Below, in pieces: positions 21,361 through 33,529 of a stretch of 64,000 bases of DNA. The stretch comes from Flaveria trinervia (taxonomy: Eukaryota; Streptophyta; Magnoliopsida; Asterales; Asteraceae), in assembly GCA_025506515.1 (NCBI GenBank), contig CM046451.1, forward strand, positions 48,557,212 through 48,621,211, written 5' to 3'. The stretch's first letter is position 1; each line of letters starts with the position of its first letter. The notes under the pieces are model-generated. The model was not told where the DNA came from. It did no database searches and worked only from the letters and a program-made list of their open reading frames with translations. A program made the translations under genes and the position numbers.

Positions 21361-22480
21361 ACATTCAGAAATAAATCAGTTAGAAGTGACAACCAAAGTC
21401 TGAATGATCTTGGGTTTGTCAACAGTGTCTAAAATTTTTACTTCTTCATGACTTAATCCTGAAGTTTCAGCATTAATTTTATATCTAGTTGAGTCATTTT
21501 GATTTGATGGTGGTGAGGATGATTCCGTGAAGCTCATGCAGAAGCTTTGGAATTTTCTTTCTTAATTGATTCTTCCTTCACCTTATATTTCTTTGGTTGA
21601 TATTTTGATTTAGAAGATGAACCTACACTTTTGAAGGTTTCATCATCTTTTGCTTTTGATTGAGATACATGTGATCCCTTTTCAAAATGATAAGAAATTA
21701 TCACTAATGATTGACTTCTCCTCAGCCAAGTCCACCTTTTTGTGAGGTGTTTTTGATTGGCTTGATGTTGTTTTCTTCACAGATTTAGCGTCTTCTGAAG
21801 ATTTTTGCTTTGGTTTTCACTTTTGCTTTTGATTTACGTTCTTTTGCTTTGAATCATCTTGACTTTGAGTAGATTGAGAGTCTGATTCTGTCAATTAGTT
21901 TTTGACATCTTTGTGCTTTTGCTTTTGTTCTTTTTGTTAAGATAGCATTCTTGAGTTGAATGATTATTTTTGTTGCAAATAGCACAAAATTTGTTCAAGT
22001 AACACTCTGAAGTCATATGATTGTTCATATTGCATATGGAACAGTAATTGCTGAAGTAGCAGTCTTCGGTATTGTGATTTATCATATCACACCACTTGGA
22101 ATACATTTCTTCAGATTCTTCTTCATGGTCATCTTTCTTCTTTTTCTTGTTCAGTTTCGGAGCCTTTGTTTCCTATTTTGAAGAATTTGATTTGTTCTTG
22201 CTATTCCTTGAAGCATCATCAATTGAAACTTTCTTGTCCTTTGATGACTTTTGTTGTTTCAGATTCAACATGATTTGTTTGTTAACAGTTTCTCTTTTTG
22301 GCACCTCATCTGTAGATTTGGCTTTCTTCTTCCGTAGAAGTTCTACGGATTCAGAAGACTTTGGTTTCCGTAAATCTTTTTTGCTGATGTATTTTTCTTT
22401 TGTTTAGTTGATACTTGTTTCTTCTTACCTTTATCTGCATGGGATAAAAGTACTTCTTCAGTTGATCCGCAACCATCAAC
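21361..22480 (-). pseudogene. Gag tail of element C with three zinc knuckles
   Basis: The segment 21891-22106 encodes three consecutive knuckles of CX2CX4HX4C: SKWCDMINHNTEDC (first cysteine replaced by serine), CSICNMNNHMTSEC and CAICNKNNHSTQEC. Sireviruses have a long gag tail with one extra knuckle; E has one at the same place. The rest is Lys/Ser-rich, low-complexity sequence in broken frames. A further CCGTAG motif lies near 22330. Confidence 0.7.
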
Positions 22481-23425
22481 TTCTTTTTAAAGATTCAATT
22501 CTGGAAGTCCTTTATTGAGTTCAGCAATCCTCTTGCAGATAGTCTTCAGCATGTTTCTCTGCTTTGGAGGATATTGCAGCTTTGATTCTTGAAGAACTTT
22601 TAGAATACCAGTTTTAATATGAACATGCTTACCAATGGTCATTTGATCAACATCAGGTTCATTAGAATCATCCAAGTCATCACAATCATCACAATCAAAT
22701 TTTGAAATATTTTGATTTAAAAATTCTGATTCAGAGGATTGAGTTTAAGTTACCTCAGCTTCATTGTTAATGTTGATTTGAGTTTATTCCGTTTCAAACT
22801 TGCTGCTAGCCACAAAATGATTTGACAGAGTGTTGGTCATTGTTGTAGGTAAAGATGTGCAATTATCATTTATAGGTGGTGCAACAGCATTATAACCCAA
22901 CCCAGACCTTTTCTTTGATTCAATATGAGAATTTAGTAATTTCTCATATTGCTGAGATGATAATTGAAACTTCTGAAGTTTCACTTCAGTTGAAGCATGA
23001 TCAGCCATGGATTATGTTAAGGAAGTGGTCAGATGCTCAACTTGGGCTTTTAGGCTATAGTTTTCAGAAAAAAATTTTTCTAAATCCTTTTGCAAAGAGT
23101 TAATTTTGATTTGATACAATATATGTTCTCTAACATGGGATTCATTCAAAATCATTGTTTCTTTTCCTTTGTCAACCAACTGTTGAGCATGGACTATAAC
23201 GTTCAACTTCCTCAACACATGTTGATGAACAAAACCTTTCTTTTACCTCTCTCGTCATTGGAGGAACTTTGTGTTCCATATGAGCCATCAATGCATGATT
23301 CTCTTCCACGACTTCTTTTTCATACATACTCCAGTCACACATTCCATCTTGAAGTATTATTAGCCCTGACTCTTTTGAGTTGCTTGGTCCAGCTGATTCA
23401 TTGGTGGCTGGTGGGGATGTATTGA
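22481..23425 (-). pseudogene. Gag coiled-coil tail of element C
   Basis: Fragments at 22487-22675, 22784-23008 and 23012-23218 encode heptad-rich sequence (INSLQKDLEKFFSENYSLKAQVEHL) followed by SGLGYNAVAPPINDN. The latter is a Sirevirus gag-tail signature; E has FGIGYNHTTPPTDFT at the same place and B has GLGYNVVSPPHE. Frames are broken. Confidence 0.65.
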
Positions 23426-24760
23426 TCAGTTGAGATTGTCTATGCAGAGATCTTTGAGAGTTGATTGTTGACGAGGTTCAGTCTTATGTTGCTGATGCTG
23501 CCGATGTTGTCTCATCTCTGGATATGACTGTTGATTACATTCTCCAGAGAAATGTCCATAGAGATTGCACTGGAAGCATGTTACCTTTGATTTGTCAACA
23601 CCAATCTTTGATGTTTTACTGGCTGCTACGAATTTCTTGTTTCTCCTGAGATATTGCTTTGCTCTATAAGCAATAATTGCCATCTGCCATTGTAGGTCTA
23701 TTTCTTCCACTACATCAGGATGTAGTTCTTCTAAGTCTTTTTGACAGATATTTCTTGACGTTAGAGAGCTTCCCAGATATGCTTGAAAACTAGAACTAAA
23801 AGCTGCCAAGGCTGCTTTTTGTTCTTCACAATCCAATATCATAATGATTGGTTCTGACTGATTGTTTGAATGTGTAGACTTAGCTGTTGCTGCAATTGTA
23901 TCTTTTCTATCAGCAGTTCTTCCTTTATCCTTTTGATTTTTATCTTCAGATGATTTCTTTGAGGGTTTAGAAGCATAAAAGCTAACTTCCTCCTTATTAT
24001 CACTCCAAGCACAAGAGTTATCACTTTCATTGTTTGAAATAAATGCACTTCCAACATTATTTGTTTCTTTGAAGTGATAGGGTGAGACATGAGTTCTCAC
24101 GCTCTTGTTTCTTGATTTTCATCCATTTCAAGAGCTTCCACTTTTGCAACCAAAGTATCTAGACCAGTTGACTTCAGATCTATAGTGTTCTTGAACATGG
24201 ATACTATTTGCTTCCAACTTTCTGGCAAAGTGTGGATCATTTTCTTGTTTAATTCCTCATTGGTATATTTCAACTCTAAAATATTCATCTCAGTAACCCA
24301 TTGCATGAATCTATGAAGTTGTTGAGGAATTGATTCACCCTCAATATGAAGAAATGTTTCATATTGTGACCTGAGGGTGTCTCTCCTTATGCTTTTGATC
24401 TCATCACTCCCTTCGCAAAGAGTATGAAGTATCTTCCACAAGGAGTTTGCTGTCTTGTAGTTCTCACACCTGATCAATATCTTTTCAGGTAAAGCCATAC
24501 TAAGCAAACTGTATGCTTTGATATCAACTTTGACCTTTTTGACATCATGAGGTGACAGATCTTTGGTACTGATTGGTTGATTTTTGTCGTTATAATCCGG
24601 CCCAAGGGTTGGTGGAATATAAGGACCTTGAGTGATGGAGACCCATAAGTTAGAATCAGTATTGTTTACACCATTCCTAAACTTGATTTTCCATTACTTG
24701 AAGTCTGCTTTTGTTTCCAACTTCGGTGGTTGGTAAGATGATTCACTGAAGTTGCTCATG
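23426..24760 (-). pseudogene. Gag of element C, broken
   Basis: The start is taken at about 24760 (MSNFSESSYQPPKL), with a stop soon after. The intact segment 24097-24507 has LSMALPEKILIRCENYKTANSLWKIL and LHTLPESWKQIVSMFKN. The second segment (23426-24100) has the Sirevirus pattern DLEELHPDVVEEIDLQWQMAI, RAKQYLRRNKKF and the zinc knuckle CFQCNLYGHFSGEC. It forms the particle shell and binds element RNA. Confidence 0.85.
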
Positions 24761-24983
24761 ATGTTAATTGATGAGAATGATCAACAAGATCTGCTATTCA
24801 ATTGATTTGAGTATAGATACAAGTTAATCTAATCAAATGATGTTGAACGAGAAACAAGTTTCATACAAAATTCTTTTAAAAATAATAGATCTAATACAGC
24901 AAAAACTGACAAATCTACAAAATTCAAAACAATTAAACACAACTAACACTGTGGATCAATTGATCTAAATCAATGACCACTTG

Positions 24984-24995
24984 GCTCTGATACCA
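24984..24995 (-). promoter_or_regulatory. Primer binding site of element C, initiator tRNA-Met
   Basis: The minus strand reads TGGTATCAGAGC, the usual Ty1/copia site complementary to the 3' end of initiator tRNA-Met. It sits two bases inside the LTR edge. Confidence 0.93.
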
Positions 24996-24997
24996 CC

Positions 24998-25885
24998 TGT
25001 GAATCCAAGGATTGCAATCAGGAATTATCAGTGTCGGTTGATGGCAAGTCAACGTTTGTGGAATAAACATTAATTTGGTTTAATTGTTATAATAACTTTA
25101 AATATCAATAACTATTCAAGAACACACTCAACAAAAAAAATTAATGAATAATAAGTATTTCATTAGAATATGTTAATGATTACAAATATAATGAATGAAT
25201 GATATCAAAGTATGTTATGTTGTTACAGCTACTAGGGTTTGATTGAGTGACTATAATGTGATTGTCGTATTGCTATGGCTGTTGCTGTTCAATCAATCGT
25301 CTAAACAATCGTCTCTTGAATCGAAACCTAGGATCCATATATATAGGCAATGATGTTTCAGTTATAGGAAACACCGGATCTCTTGGGATTTGATTTGTTT
25401 CAGTTAAGGAATCATCGGATTTCTCGGAATTCGCATAACTACTTTGTTGACTTGTTGACTTGTAACACTTGTATTATACAAGTGTTTGGACTCCACAGGA
25501 ATAGTGTCTTCAGTAGGAATTTGTTCTTCCGTAGATGATTTGATCTTTCATAGATGATTTGTTCTTCTGTATAAGTCTTGTTCTTCCGAAGGAAACTTGT
25601 TCTTTTCTGGTTGGTTAGCCACAGAGGATCTTTGGATGTAAGGTCACTTGTAAGAAACATATCTATGGAAGAACAAAATGTTCATCTATAGATGTTTCTT
25701 AGTCAATTTCAGAATTGACCAAGTATTATGTTTGTACCTGCAATTATCCATAACACATAATATGGGTTAGCATATATAATTAATGCATGCATAATAAATG
25801 GTAATTACAAATATTTATTACAAGAATTGATTAAAGTTCTATGCCTATACAAATTGATCTAGACCTATAAGTCCTAGATCTAACA
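24998..25885 (-). repeat. 5' LTR of element C
   Basis: 888 bases with ends TGTGAATCC and GATCTAACA (plus strand), aligned throughout with 11331-12239. The CCGTAGATG array (about 25525-25700) is shorter and more decayed than in the partner; the TATA region lies near 25335-25345. Element A resumes at 25886. Confidence 0.92.
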
Positions 25886-26430
25886 CCATTAAAGATACTT
25901 CATTACTTTTACCGAGGACTATAGTCGATACGGTTATGTGTACTTGTTAAGACACAAAGATGAAGCTTTTGAAATGTTCAAAATTTTCCAAATGAAGTTG
26001 AAAATGAACTCAAAAAGAAAATAAAAATTCTCCGCACCGATAGAGGAGGTGAATACCTGAGTGATGCTTTTAGAAATTATCTTAGAAGATGGGTAATGTC
26101 TCACAACTATCTCTACCTGGAACGCCACAACATAATGATGTGTCCGAGAAGAGAAATCGAACTCTATTGGATATTGTTCGATCTATGATGGCTAGAAACT
26201 CACCGCCTCTATCATTTTGGGGTTTTGCTTTGCTCTCTACGACCCGTATCTTGAATATGGTCCCAACCAAGAAAGTGGAAACGACACCTTTTGAAATATG
26301 GCATGGAATGGTTCTATCACTATCATATTTAAAGGTATGGGGTTGTGAGGCTTATGTTAAGACTCCCAACTCAAACAAGCTCTAAAGTCATTCCACTAAG
26401 TGTATCTTCATTGGATATCCTAGAGATTCT
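25886..26430 (+). pseudogene. Integrase of element A, second part
   Basis: The reading resumes after C with YFITFTEDYSRYGYVYLLRH, directly continuing the core that stops at 11330. The second aspartate is in LRTDRGGEYLS (about 26037) and the glutamate in QHNDVSEKRNRTLLD. The usual QQNGV is QHNDV here. LSFWGFALLSTTRILN and TPFEIWHG follow. Frame changes occur near 26090. Confidence 0.85.
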
Positions 26431-27590
26431 ATGGGATATTATTCCTATGATCCATTGGAACAAAAGGAGTTTGTTGCCAAGAAGGCTGAGTTCTTAGAAG
26501 CTAAGTTCCTTACGGAAGGAACTAGTAGTAGAACAGCAGATCTTGAGGAGGGTCAAGAACCACAAACCAATACTTGTTTGGTTGACACTAGCACTCAACA
26601 TGAGGATGTTGATGGTGATCAAATAGTTGATCAATACACACAAAATGTTCGCAGATCTGGTAGAATTAGTAATCCACCTAAAAGATATGGATTTTTCGTG
26701 GATGGATGCTATGTGGTAGATTCCGATGAACCAACCACTTGTCGTGGTGCAATGTCCAATTTGGATTGTGACAAATGGCTTAAAGCCATGAATGTTGAGA
26801 TGTAATCCATGTATGACAACCATGTTTGGGACTTGGTTGTACCACCTCTTAACTCCAAGGTAGTTGGAAGTAAGTGGGTTTTCAAGAAGAAAATCGATAT
26901 GCATGAAAGCTTGGATACTTATAAAGCTAGACTTGTAGCAAAGGGTTTCATTCAAACTCAAGGGGTTGATTATGATAAGACCTTCTCACCGGTTGCAATG
27001 CTAAAGTCTATTAGGTATTATTTGCCATAGCTGCTCATTATGATTATGAGATTTGGCAATTAGATGTCAAAACTGTTTTTCTAAATGGATATCTTGTGGA
27101 AGATGTCATATGGTTCAGCCTGAAGGTTTTGTGGATAAAAAACATCCTAACAAAGTATTCATGTTAAAAAATCAGTCTATGGATTGAAGCAAGCATCAAG
27201 AAGTTGGAATCACCGTTTTGATGAGGAAATAATCAAATTTGGTTTTATCAAAAACGCTATTGAATCATGTGTATATAAGAAAGCTAGTGGGAGCATCATC
27301 ACTTTCCTGGTATTGTATGTCGATGACATTATACTATCTAGAAATGACATTCCAACCTTGAAGGGTGTAAAAGCCTGGCTTGAAAGCTGTTTTTCCATTA
27401 AGGATCTTGGTCCAACCATCAACATTTTAGGAATAAAGATCTATAAGGAGAGATCAAGGCCATTGATAGGTTTGATACAAAATGCCTACATTGATAAGAT
27501 CTTGAAAAGGTTCATGATGGGAAACTCTAAGAAAGGTACCGTACCTATTCAAAGAGGAACAATATTGAGTAAGACAAAATGAAGGGAATT
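26431..27590 (+). pseudogene. Reverse transcriptase of element A, broken
   Basis: After the linker (RRSGRISNPPKRYGFFVDG), RT starts with DCDKWLKAMNVEM, a stop, and YDNHVWDLVVPPLNSKVVGSKWVF. Palm motifs include ARLVAKGFIQTQGVDYDKTFSPVA, and the catalytic pair is intact in FLVLYVDDIILSRND (about 27316-27336). Frameshifts near 27030 and 27180 break it. Confidence 0.85.
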
Positions 27591-28280
27591 CTGTATGCGT
27601 CTGCTATAGGATCCATCATGTATGCAATGATATGTACTAGACCGGATGTGTCATTTGCTTTGAGCATGACAAGCCGATACCAACAAAAACCTGGAAACAG
27701 TCATTGGATGGCTGTTAAGAACATACTTAAGTACCTAAGGAGGACTAAAGATATGTTCCTAATCTATGGATCTGGTGAGGAGGAACTCGTAGTAAAGGGT
27801 TACACCGATGTGAGTTTCCAAACTGATCGGGTTGATTTACCATCGCAATCGGGGTACATTTTTCATCTTGAATGGAGGAGCAATCTCTTGGAAGAGCCCT
27901 AAGCAAGATGTGGTGGCATTATCAACTATAGAGTCAGAATACGTCGCTACTTCTTAGCAGCTCAGGAAGCCGCATGGTTAAAGAAGTTCATTGCCGATCT
28001 AGGGGTGGTCCCTTCCATTCAGGACCCCCTAGAAATTCCTTGTGATAACGAGGGTACGATTGCTCAAATCAAGGAACCTTGTGCACATAAGAAGATTAGG
28101 CACATTGAACGAAGATTCAACTACATAAGGGATGAAGTTGAAAAGGGAAAGATATATATTTGCAAAGTTCACACGGATCAAAACATTGCGGATCCACTCA
28201 AAAAGCTTCATGAAAAGGCAAAGCATGAAAGTCATGCTTGTGCCATGGGATTGCAATATTGTAGTGACTGGATTTGATCT
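27591..28280 (+). pseudogene. RNase H of element A, broken
   Basis: ASAIGSIMYAMICTRPDVSFALS opens the domain. The first acidic residue is in KGYTDVSFQTD (about 27800) and ESEYVATS lies near 27935, after a frameshift near 27880. The end (NEGTIAQIKEPCAHKKIRHIE, then KVHTDQNIADPL and GLQYCSDWI) is open from 28005 to 28277. Confidence 0.83.
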
Positions 28281-29035
28281 TTAATTTCTTTATAGTGGTA
28301 TTGTAACCCTTTATTACTTGAATGAATTATTTGGTTACAATGATTCAACTAATATTCCTATTTTGCATGTTTAAAATCCATGAGTAAATTATTTACTCAG
28401 AACGTCCGTAGTTGTTCATCCTTGTGGGAACAAGGATGAAGGTAATGCTATTGTGAACTTGGAGTAGATATTCATATGGATGAATATAGAGCAAAAGGTT
28501 GCTGCCAAAGTTCATAGATATTTATGGGATGCAAATATTGGACTTACCTGCATCTTAAATATTACTACATGGAATCTTCCTCATTGATCATAAGTAATTT
28601 TGAGTACAGGCGAGCATCATTTGGTATCCTCTGACCTGAGACACATATTGGGTCTTGATATTTACCGAATATTATACTTTGACTTAGCTCTTCGCTGTTC
28701 TGAAACATAGCAGTACATAAGTCTTAGTTCAGGTATGATATAAGGTAATTGTGAGAGACGTATGTAGTCAAGATAGGATTTGTCTCTCCTATTCATTAAG
28801 AGTAAGATGTCTAAGGCCTAATTAATTTAAATCAATGGAGAACGATCACTCTGCGTCTCTAGGATTTAACATGACATCTGTGACAAAAGGATAGATGATT
28901 GATTCACCTAAAACATTTCAAGTATGGTACTTGAAGGAGATGATGTTATTGAATGGCACTTAGTCAAACGTATTAAGGGTAGTAAACCGTTGTTAGGCGG
29001 TATTTACTACTTGTATCAATCTTCTATGAATCTTG
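28281..29035 (+). other. 3' non-coding region of element A
   Basis: About 750 bases between the RNase H stop and the purine tract. No ORF of note and no repeats detected by eye. Confidence 0.5.
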
Positions 29036-29049
29036 TGCAAGTGGGAGAT
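29036..29049 (+). promoter_or_regulatory. Polypurine tract of element A
   Basis: TGCAAGTGGGAGAT directly before the LTR start TGATGTGG; the AAGTGGGAGAT form is common in copia elements. Confidence 0.75.
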
Positions 29050-29948
29050 TGATGTGGTTAGTATGTTATGATCCAAGTCGGGTCATACCCAATATCAAGC
29101 TAAACAAACACCAATAAATATTCATTTGTTGATGAGATCATACAAATAAATATTGAAACCAATTTAGAAAATTGGTTTTCTAAAACCTTGCTTTTGTAAA
29201 AGAACAACATTATATGGATAATTTGTTCATGCGATATTATTTGTTTCATTATTTAAGTGAGTTAAATAATAACAAATAAAAGTGTGTTAATGTTATAAAA
29301 TTAAAATAGGTTTTAATTTTATAAAGTAATGGGTTAAGAGTGTAAATTTTATAAAATGTTGAAAATGGGGGTAACCTATTTTCAAGTCGAGTTTTGGCCG
29401 CCCAAGTGGGCATTGGGACTCCCTTTTGTGTCTTGGTCCAAGCAACCCTTTCACCTCTCTTACAATCTTCCTTCATTTCACACTTTTCTCTAACTCATAC
29501 TCTAGCAAGAAGTCTCTCAAGTGTGGCTGAAAATTTCAGATTCCAGGAAAGAAAAGGCTGAAAATTTTCGAATTCTTGAGGAGCTAAGAAAGAGAGTTCT
29601 TTGGTGTTGCTGTCCTAACAAGCTTGGTGTTTGGAAGGTCTTGTGGGTATACAAGCTTGAGGTGTTCTCCTTTGGAGGCTAGACATTCAAGAACATCATC
29701 TTCTTCAACTTCTACATCTACAACATCATGTGCAAGAAACGTTGTTTCTTTGTACACCCTATGGTTGTTTGTTTTGTTTGATAGCATACTGTTTCACATA
29801 TATTGTTGATACTTGATTTTGGGTTTTGTTTGTGCTCTAAAATGGTAAAATTTTCAGATACAAACCGTATGTTAAAACCTTTATTCCACTGCATTTTTAT
29901 AGTTTAAATGGTTAAACTAGCCTTGGTTTACATGTTACAAACCCAACA
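29050..29948 (+). repeat. 3' LTR of element A
   Basis: About 899 bases from TGATGTGGTTAG to AACCCAACA. The second half (29515-29948) matches the reverse complement of about 34300-34745. It ends where sequence of D begins, at CATTATCC. The 5' partner is not in the window. Confidence 0.72.
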
Positions 29949-31935
29949 CATTATCCATTTTTATCTATTGCAAGAGACCCTCTATTCTTTACAGAGAATC
30001 TTGAGCAATAAAATCTTGAGCATTAACAAGTTCCTGAAGAGTTTGATAATTCTCAATCTATTCCAAATGATGGACCAAAAGTTCACTATCCTGAGTCTGG
30101 AACTTCATTTATATATAGAGATATAGATGTGAATGACAAGTTTGATTACTTTGTCAATTCTCTAACTCAAGTTCCAAATTTTATTCCACATTCCTCAACT
30201 TTATTGCACCAGCTCTCTGAACTGAACCAAATTATTTGGATGTGAATGTTCAACAAGACTAGATTGCAACAACTCGTATTCATAAGAGACATCCCATCTC
30301 TCAGATTATTGGTCCTTTGAATGAAAGAACAACACAAAGTCAATCTGAATGAGCAAATCTTTGCTTATACTCATGTTTTCTTTCTCAAAGTGTTCCTAAA
30401 AATATTAGTGAAGCTTTGAAGGTCAACAGTTGGATTGAAGCAATGTAAGAGGAATTATTACAATTTAGAAAACAAGAAGTGTGGAAACTAGTGGATTTGC
30501 CTGAAAGAGAGAATGCCATTTGCACAAAATGGTTATTCAGAAAAAAATCAGATGACAGATGAATAATCTTTCAAAACAAAGCTCGATTAGTAGCTTAAGA
30601 ATACACTCCGGAGGAAGGAATAGATTATGATGAAGTGTTTGCTCCAGTTGCAAGACTCGAAGCAGTTCGTGACTTCCTGGCATATGCTTCTTATATGAAA
30701 TTCAAAGTGTATAAAATGGATGTTAAGGGTCCATTTTTGTATGGACCAATCACCGATCATGTGTATGTTAAGCAACCTCAAGGTTTTGATGATGCTGAAT
30801 TTCCTCATCGTGTATACAAGCTTAGCAAAGCTCTATATGGTCTACCACAAGCCCCAAGAATCTGGTATAAAACATTGTCCCAACACTTGATCTAACATGG
30901 ATATACACGAGGGAAGATAGATCCTACTTTATTCATCAAGAGGGATGCATCTTATCTTCTTTGTGTTCAAGTGTAAGTGGATGATATTATCTTTGGATCA
31001 ACCAGTCAGAAACTATGCTTAGAATTTGAAGAAATCATGAAATCGCGTTTCCAGATGAGTTCTATAGGAGAAATCAATTTTTTTCTTGGATTGCAAGTTT
31101 CACAATCTGTAGATGGCATTTTCATCAATCAAGCGAAGTTTGTCAATAAACTATTGAAGAAATTAAAGCTACAAGATTGTCAATCTATTAGAACTCCAAT
31201 AGACATAAACACCAAGATTGATCCTGATCCAAAAAGAAAATCAATAGACCAAACATTATATAGATCTATGATTGGATCTTTGATGTATTTAACTGCATCT
31301 AGACCTGACATAATGTATGTTGTTTATGTTTGTGCCACGTATCAATTAGAGCCAAAGGAGTCTCACCTTATCACTGTCAAATGCATATTTAGATATCTCA
31401 AAGGAACACCAGCTCTAGGGTTATGGTATCCTTATGATGGAAACTTCAAATTATGTGGATATACTGATAGTGATTATGGGGGATGTTGTCAAGATAGAAA
31501 ATCTAGCACGGGTGGTTGTCAGTTTTTCGGTCCTCGATTAGTATCATGGCAATTTAAGAAACAAACAAACGTCTCAGTCTCAACTGCAAAAGTTGAGTAC
31601 GTTACTACTGAACTGCAAAAGTTGAATACATTGTTGCCTCAGCAGGATGTTCTCAAATCCTTTGGTTGCAAAATCCACTACTAGATTACGGGTTCAATTT
31701 TCTTAAAACTCCTATTTATATTGATAACACTACTACTATGTTTATTACTGCTAATCCTATCCAACATTCTAAAACAAAACATATCGAGATTCGATAACAT
31801 TTTCTCAGAGACAACTCTGAAAAAGGTTTAATCATTTTGATTCGATAACATTTTCCCGAAGCTTTCTTACGAGGAAGGTTTGAGTATTTAGTTGAGTCAA
31901 TTGGTTTTATTAATCATATTGAAAATTGATTAATC
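29949..31935 (+). pseudogene. Linker, reverse transcriptase and RNase H of element D, broken
   Basis: The RT region starts near 30410 (EALKVNSWIEAM, then a stop) and has ICTKWLFRKKSDDR, YDEVFAPVARLEAVRDFLAYAS, YKMDVKGPFLYG and YGLPQAPRIWYKTLSQ. The catalytic pair is in VDDIIFGSTS, just after a stop at 30975. RNase H has CGYTDSDYGGC, and then a 19-base segment (31582-31600) is repeated at 31611-31629. The 29-base offset shifts the frame right after the STAKVEY block. The end (FEYLVESIGFIN) is near 31915. Confidence 0.8.
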
Positions 31936-33385
31936 TTTTTCAAAATGATAATATCCCTCCCTCATTTTGTTAATCAAATCAAAAGTTAAACCGTCAAAGT
32001 TAACTGCCTGATTATGTATATCGTGTGTGCGTGTTAAATGAAAAAGAAAAAAAAACAACATTAGAAAATTGCAAAAACAAAGAGAAATCTAAAAAATGAA
32101 AATACAAAAATATAGTTTAGTGGTTATAAGTGTTAGGATTGAATCTGCTTTTGCAATTTGTGGGAAATGATAGTACATCAGTTTAATCAGTTGCATACTT
32201 TACTCGTTAATATAGTCTGACATGATTAGCTATGATTTGCAGGCAAGATCATGTAATTATACTGAAAAAGTAGATTCTTGTGATTAAACTAAATAATCTA
32301 TGCATTTGTGTGTGTCCATCTTAGTACTAAAGAGTTGTATTGACTTTTCTGATTGATTGCTTGTAAAGTCGCAATCTCACACCTTGACATAATATGTGTA
32401 AGCATGACAACTGTTACTGCATATGTTCACTTCTATGTTATGAGTCATCATAGACTTGAAGTGATGAGGTATCCTCTGTTGTAAGTCATTATAGACCTGG
32501 ATATTCTCACCTGGTGCAAGATGGCAATGTGCCAAATCCTTTCTAAAGTCCAAAATGGATGCCCTATGATTCTTGTGAATAATCTCTGTCTATTTGTTTA
32601 TGAAACGGATTCGGGGATTACCTAATGGCTTGTTCATAGTGGTTTTCTCGGAGATTATCAACTGGTTTAACCATGATGATTTTCTCATTGACCTAATCAT
32701 GAGATTTGGTTATACATATATGATAGGTTTCTAAGTTGAGTAAAAGTGCTTGCTTGCATATCTTGACGAGGGTTGAACTCTCTAAGTCTAAGTGTTGATT
32801 ACATAATGTCATATCTAATGTAACCTTATTAAATACAAAAAAAGAATAAGTAAGTGTACTCATTCTTTTGCCAAAGTAGTCATTGTCTGTCCTTAGATCT
32901 TGTGTCTCTTTTGCTGTGGTAACACTGACCTGGAACACACTTGATCAGGATTTAATCATTGTCTATGACTATTAAAAGTTGTTTTGTTTAAATATGCTAA
33001 TTATTGACTAATATGATCTCACTGCAGGCATATGATTCAATGCGTAGAATTTCATTCTACTTTATTTTGATTTTTCCATGATTTTTTTGTGTGAAGGCAT
33101 GTTAATAATGACTGGCTTTACTTAAACTCTCAACTTTTATAAACTTATAAGTTTGGAACTTAAAAGTTTAAAGGGAGTAAAGATGAAAAAGAGTTTATCA
33201 AAATAAATGTTTTGATGAAAAAGGATGATACAAAAATATTCAAGCTTGTGTGTGTTTGAGATGTTTAAAAATGAACCTAAAATGACTTAAAAATGTGGAA
33301 AAGATTCTTGCAAAGAATTGAGAATGTTTGTAATTTTATGAAATTTTTTAGACTCAAATGACAGGAAATGAATTAAAAATAAAAA
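31936..33385 (+). other. Spacer downstream of RNase H in element D
   Basis: Non-coding. It holds AAATGATAGTACA (about 32166), also found in the spacer of B at 45165, and the block TCTCTTTTGCTGTGGTAACACTGACC (32905-32930) that matches two copies in B. A 20-base phrase AGTCATYATAGACYTG recurs at 32443 and 32484. Confidence 0.55.
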
Positions 33386-33386
33386 G

Positions 33387-33487
33387 GTCAAAAAGTCAAA
33401 GTTTTGGTCAAAAAGTCAAAGTTTGGTAAAAAGTCAAAGTTTTGGTCAAACAGTCAAAGCCTTAGTTAAATTTTCAAAGTTTGACCA
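33387..33487 (+). repeat. Degenerate tandem repeat of AGTCAAAGTTTTGGTCAAAA
   Basis: About five units of 15-22 bases built from AGTCAAAG and TTTTGGTCAAA lie between the D spacer and the inverted A-family fragment. Which element it belongs to is uncertain. Confidence 0.65.
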
Positions 33488-33529
33488 AAGATTGAAATTT
33501 TTTTGAAGAATAGTGAAATTTGTTAAAAT

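Larger units (their letters stand above)
11331..25885 (-). mobile_element. Element C: complete Sirevirus (Ty1/copia) with extra ORF, nested in A
   Basis: On the minus strand: 5' LTR 24998-25885, iMet primer site, gag with long tail, protease, integrase, RT, RNase H, spacer, internal promoter, extra ORF, purine tract and 3' LTR 11331-12239. Length is 14,555 bases. Flanks are CCATG (11326-11330) and CCATT (25886-25890), a 5-base duplication with one change. The domain types and the long gag tail fit Sireviruses. The two LTRs align throughout but differ by scattered substitutions and short indels, so the insertion is not recent. All genes carry breaks. Confidence 0.92.
8010..29948 (+). mobile_element. 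Element A: Tork/Angela-like Ty1/copia retrotransposon, interrupted by C and a solo LTR
   Basis: The domain order is gag, protease, integrase, RT, RNase H, as in Ty1/copia. Primer-side leader pieces lie at 8010-8476 and 9217-9732, gag to integrase at 9733-11330, and the rest at 25886-29948. The leader matches the reverse complement of 33540-33820, a second A-family copy, and the 3' LTR matches the reverse complement of about 34300-34700. The 5' LTR is not in the window; G probably inserted between it and base 8010. RNase H ends with ESHACAMGLQYCSDW-like sequence, resembling the Tork/Angela group. C (minus) and a solo LTR are later insertions. All genes are broken. Confidence 0.75.
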
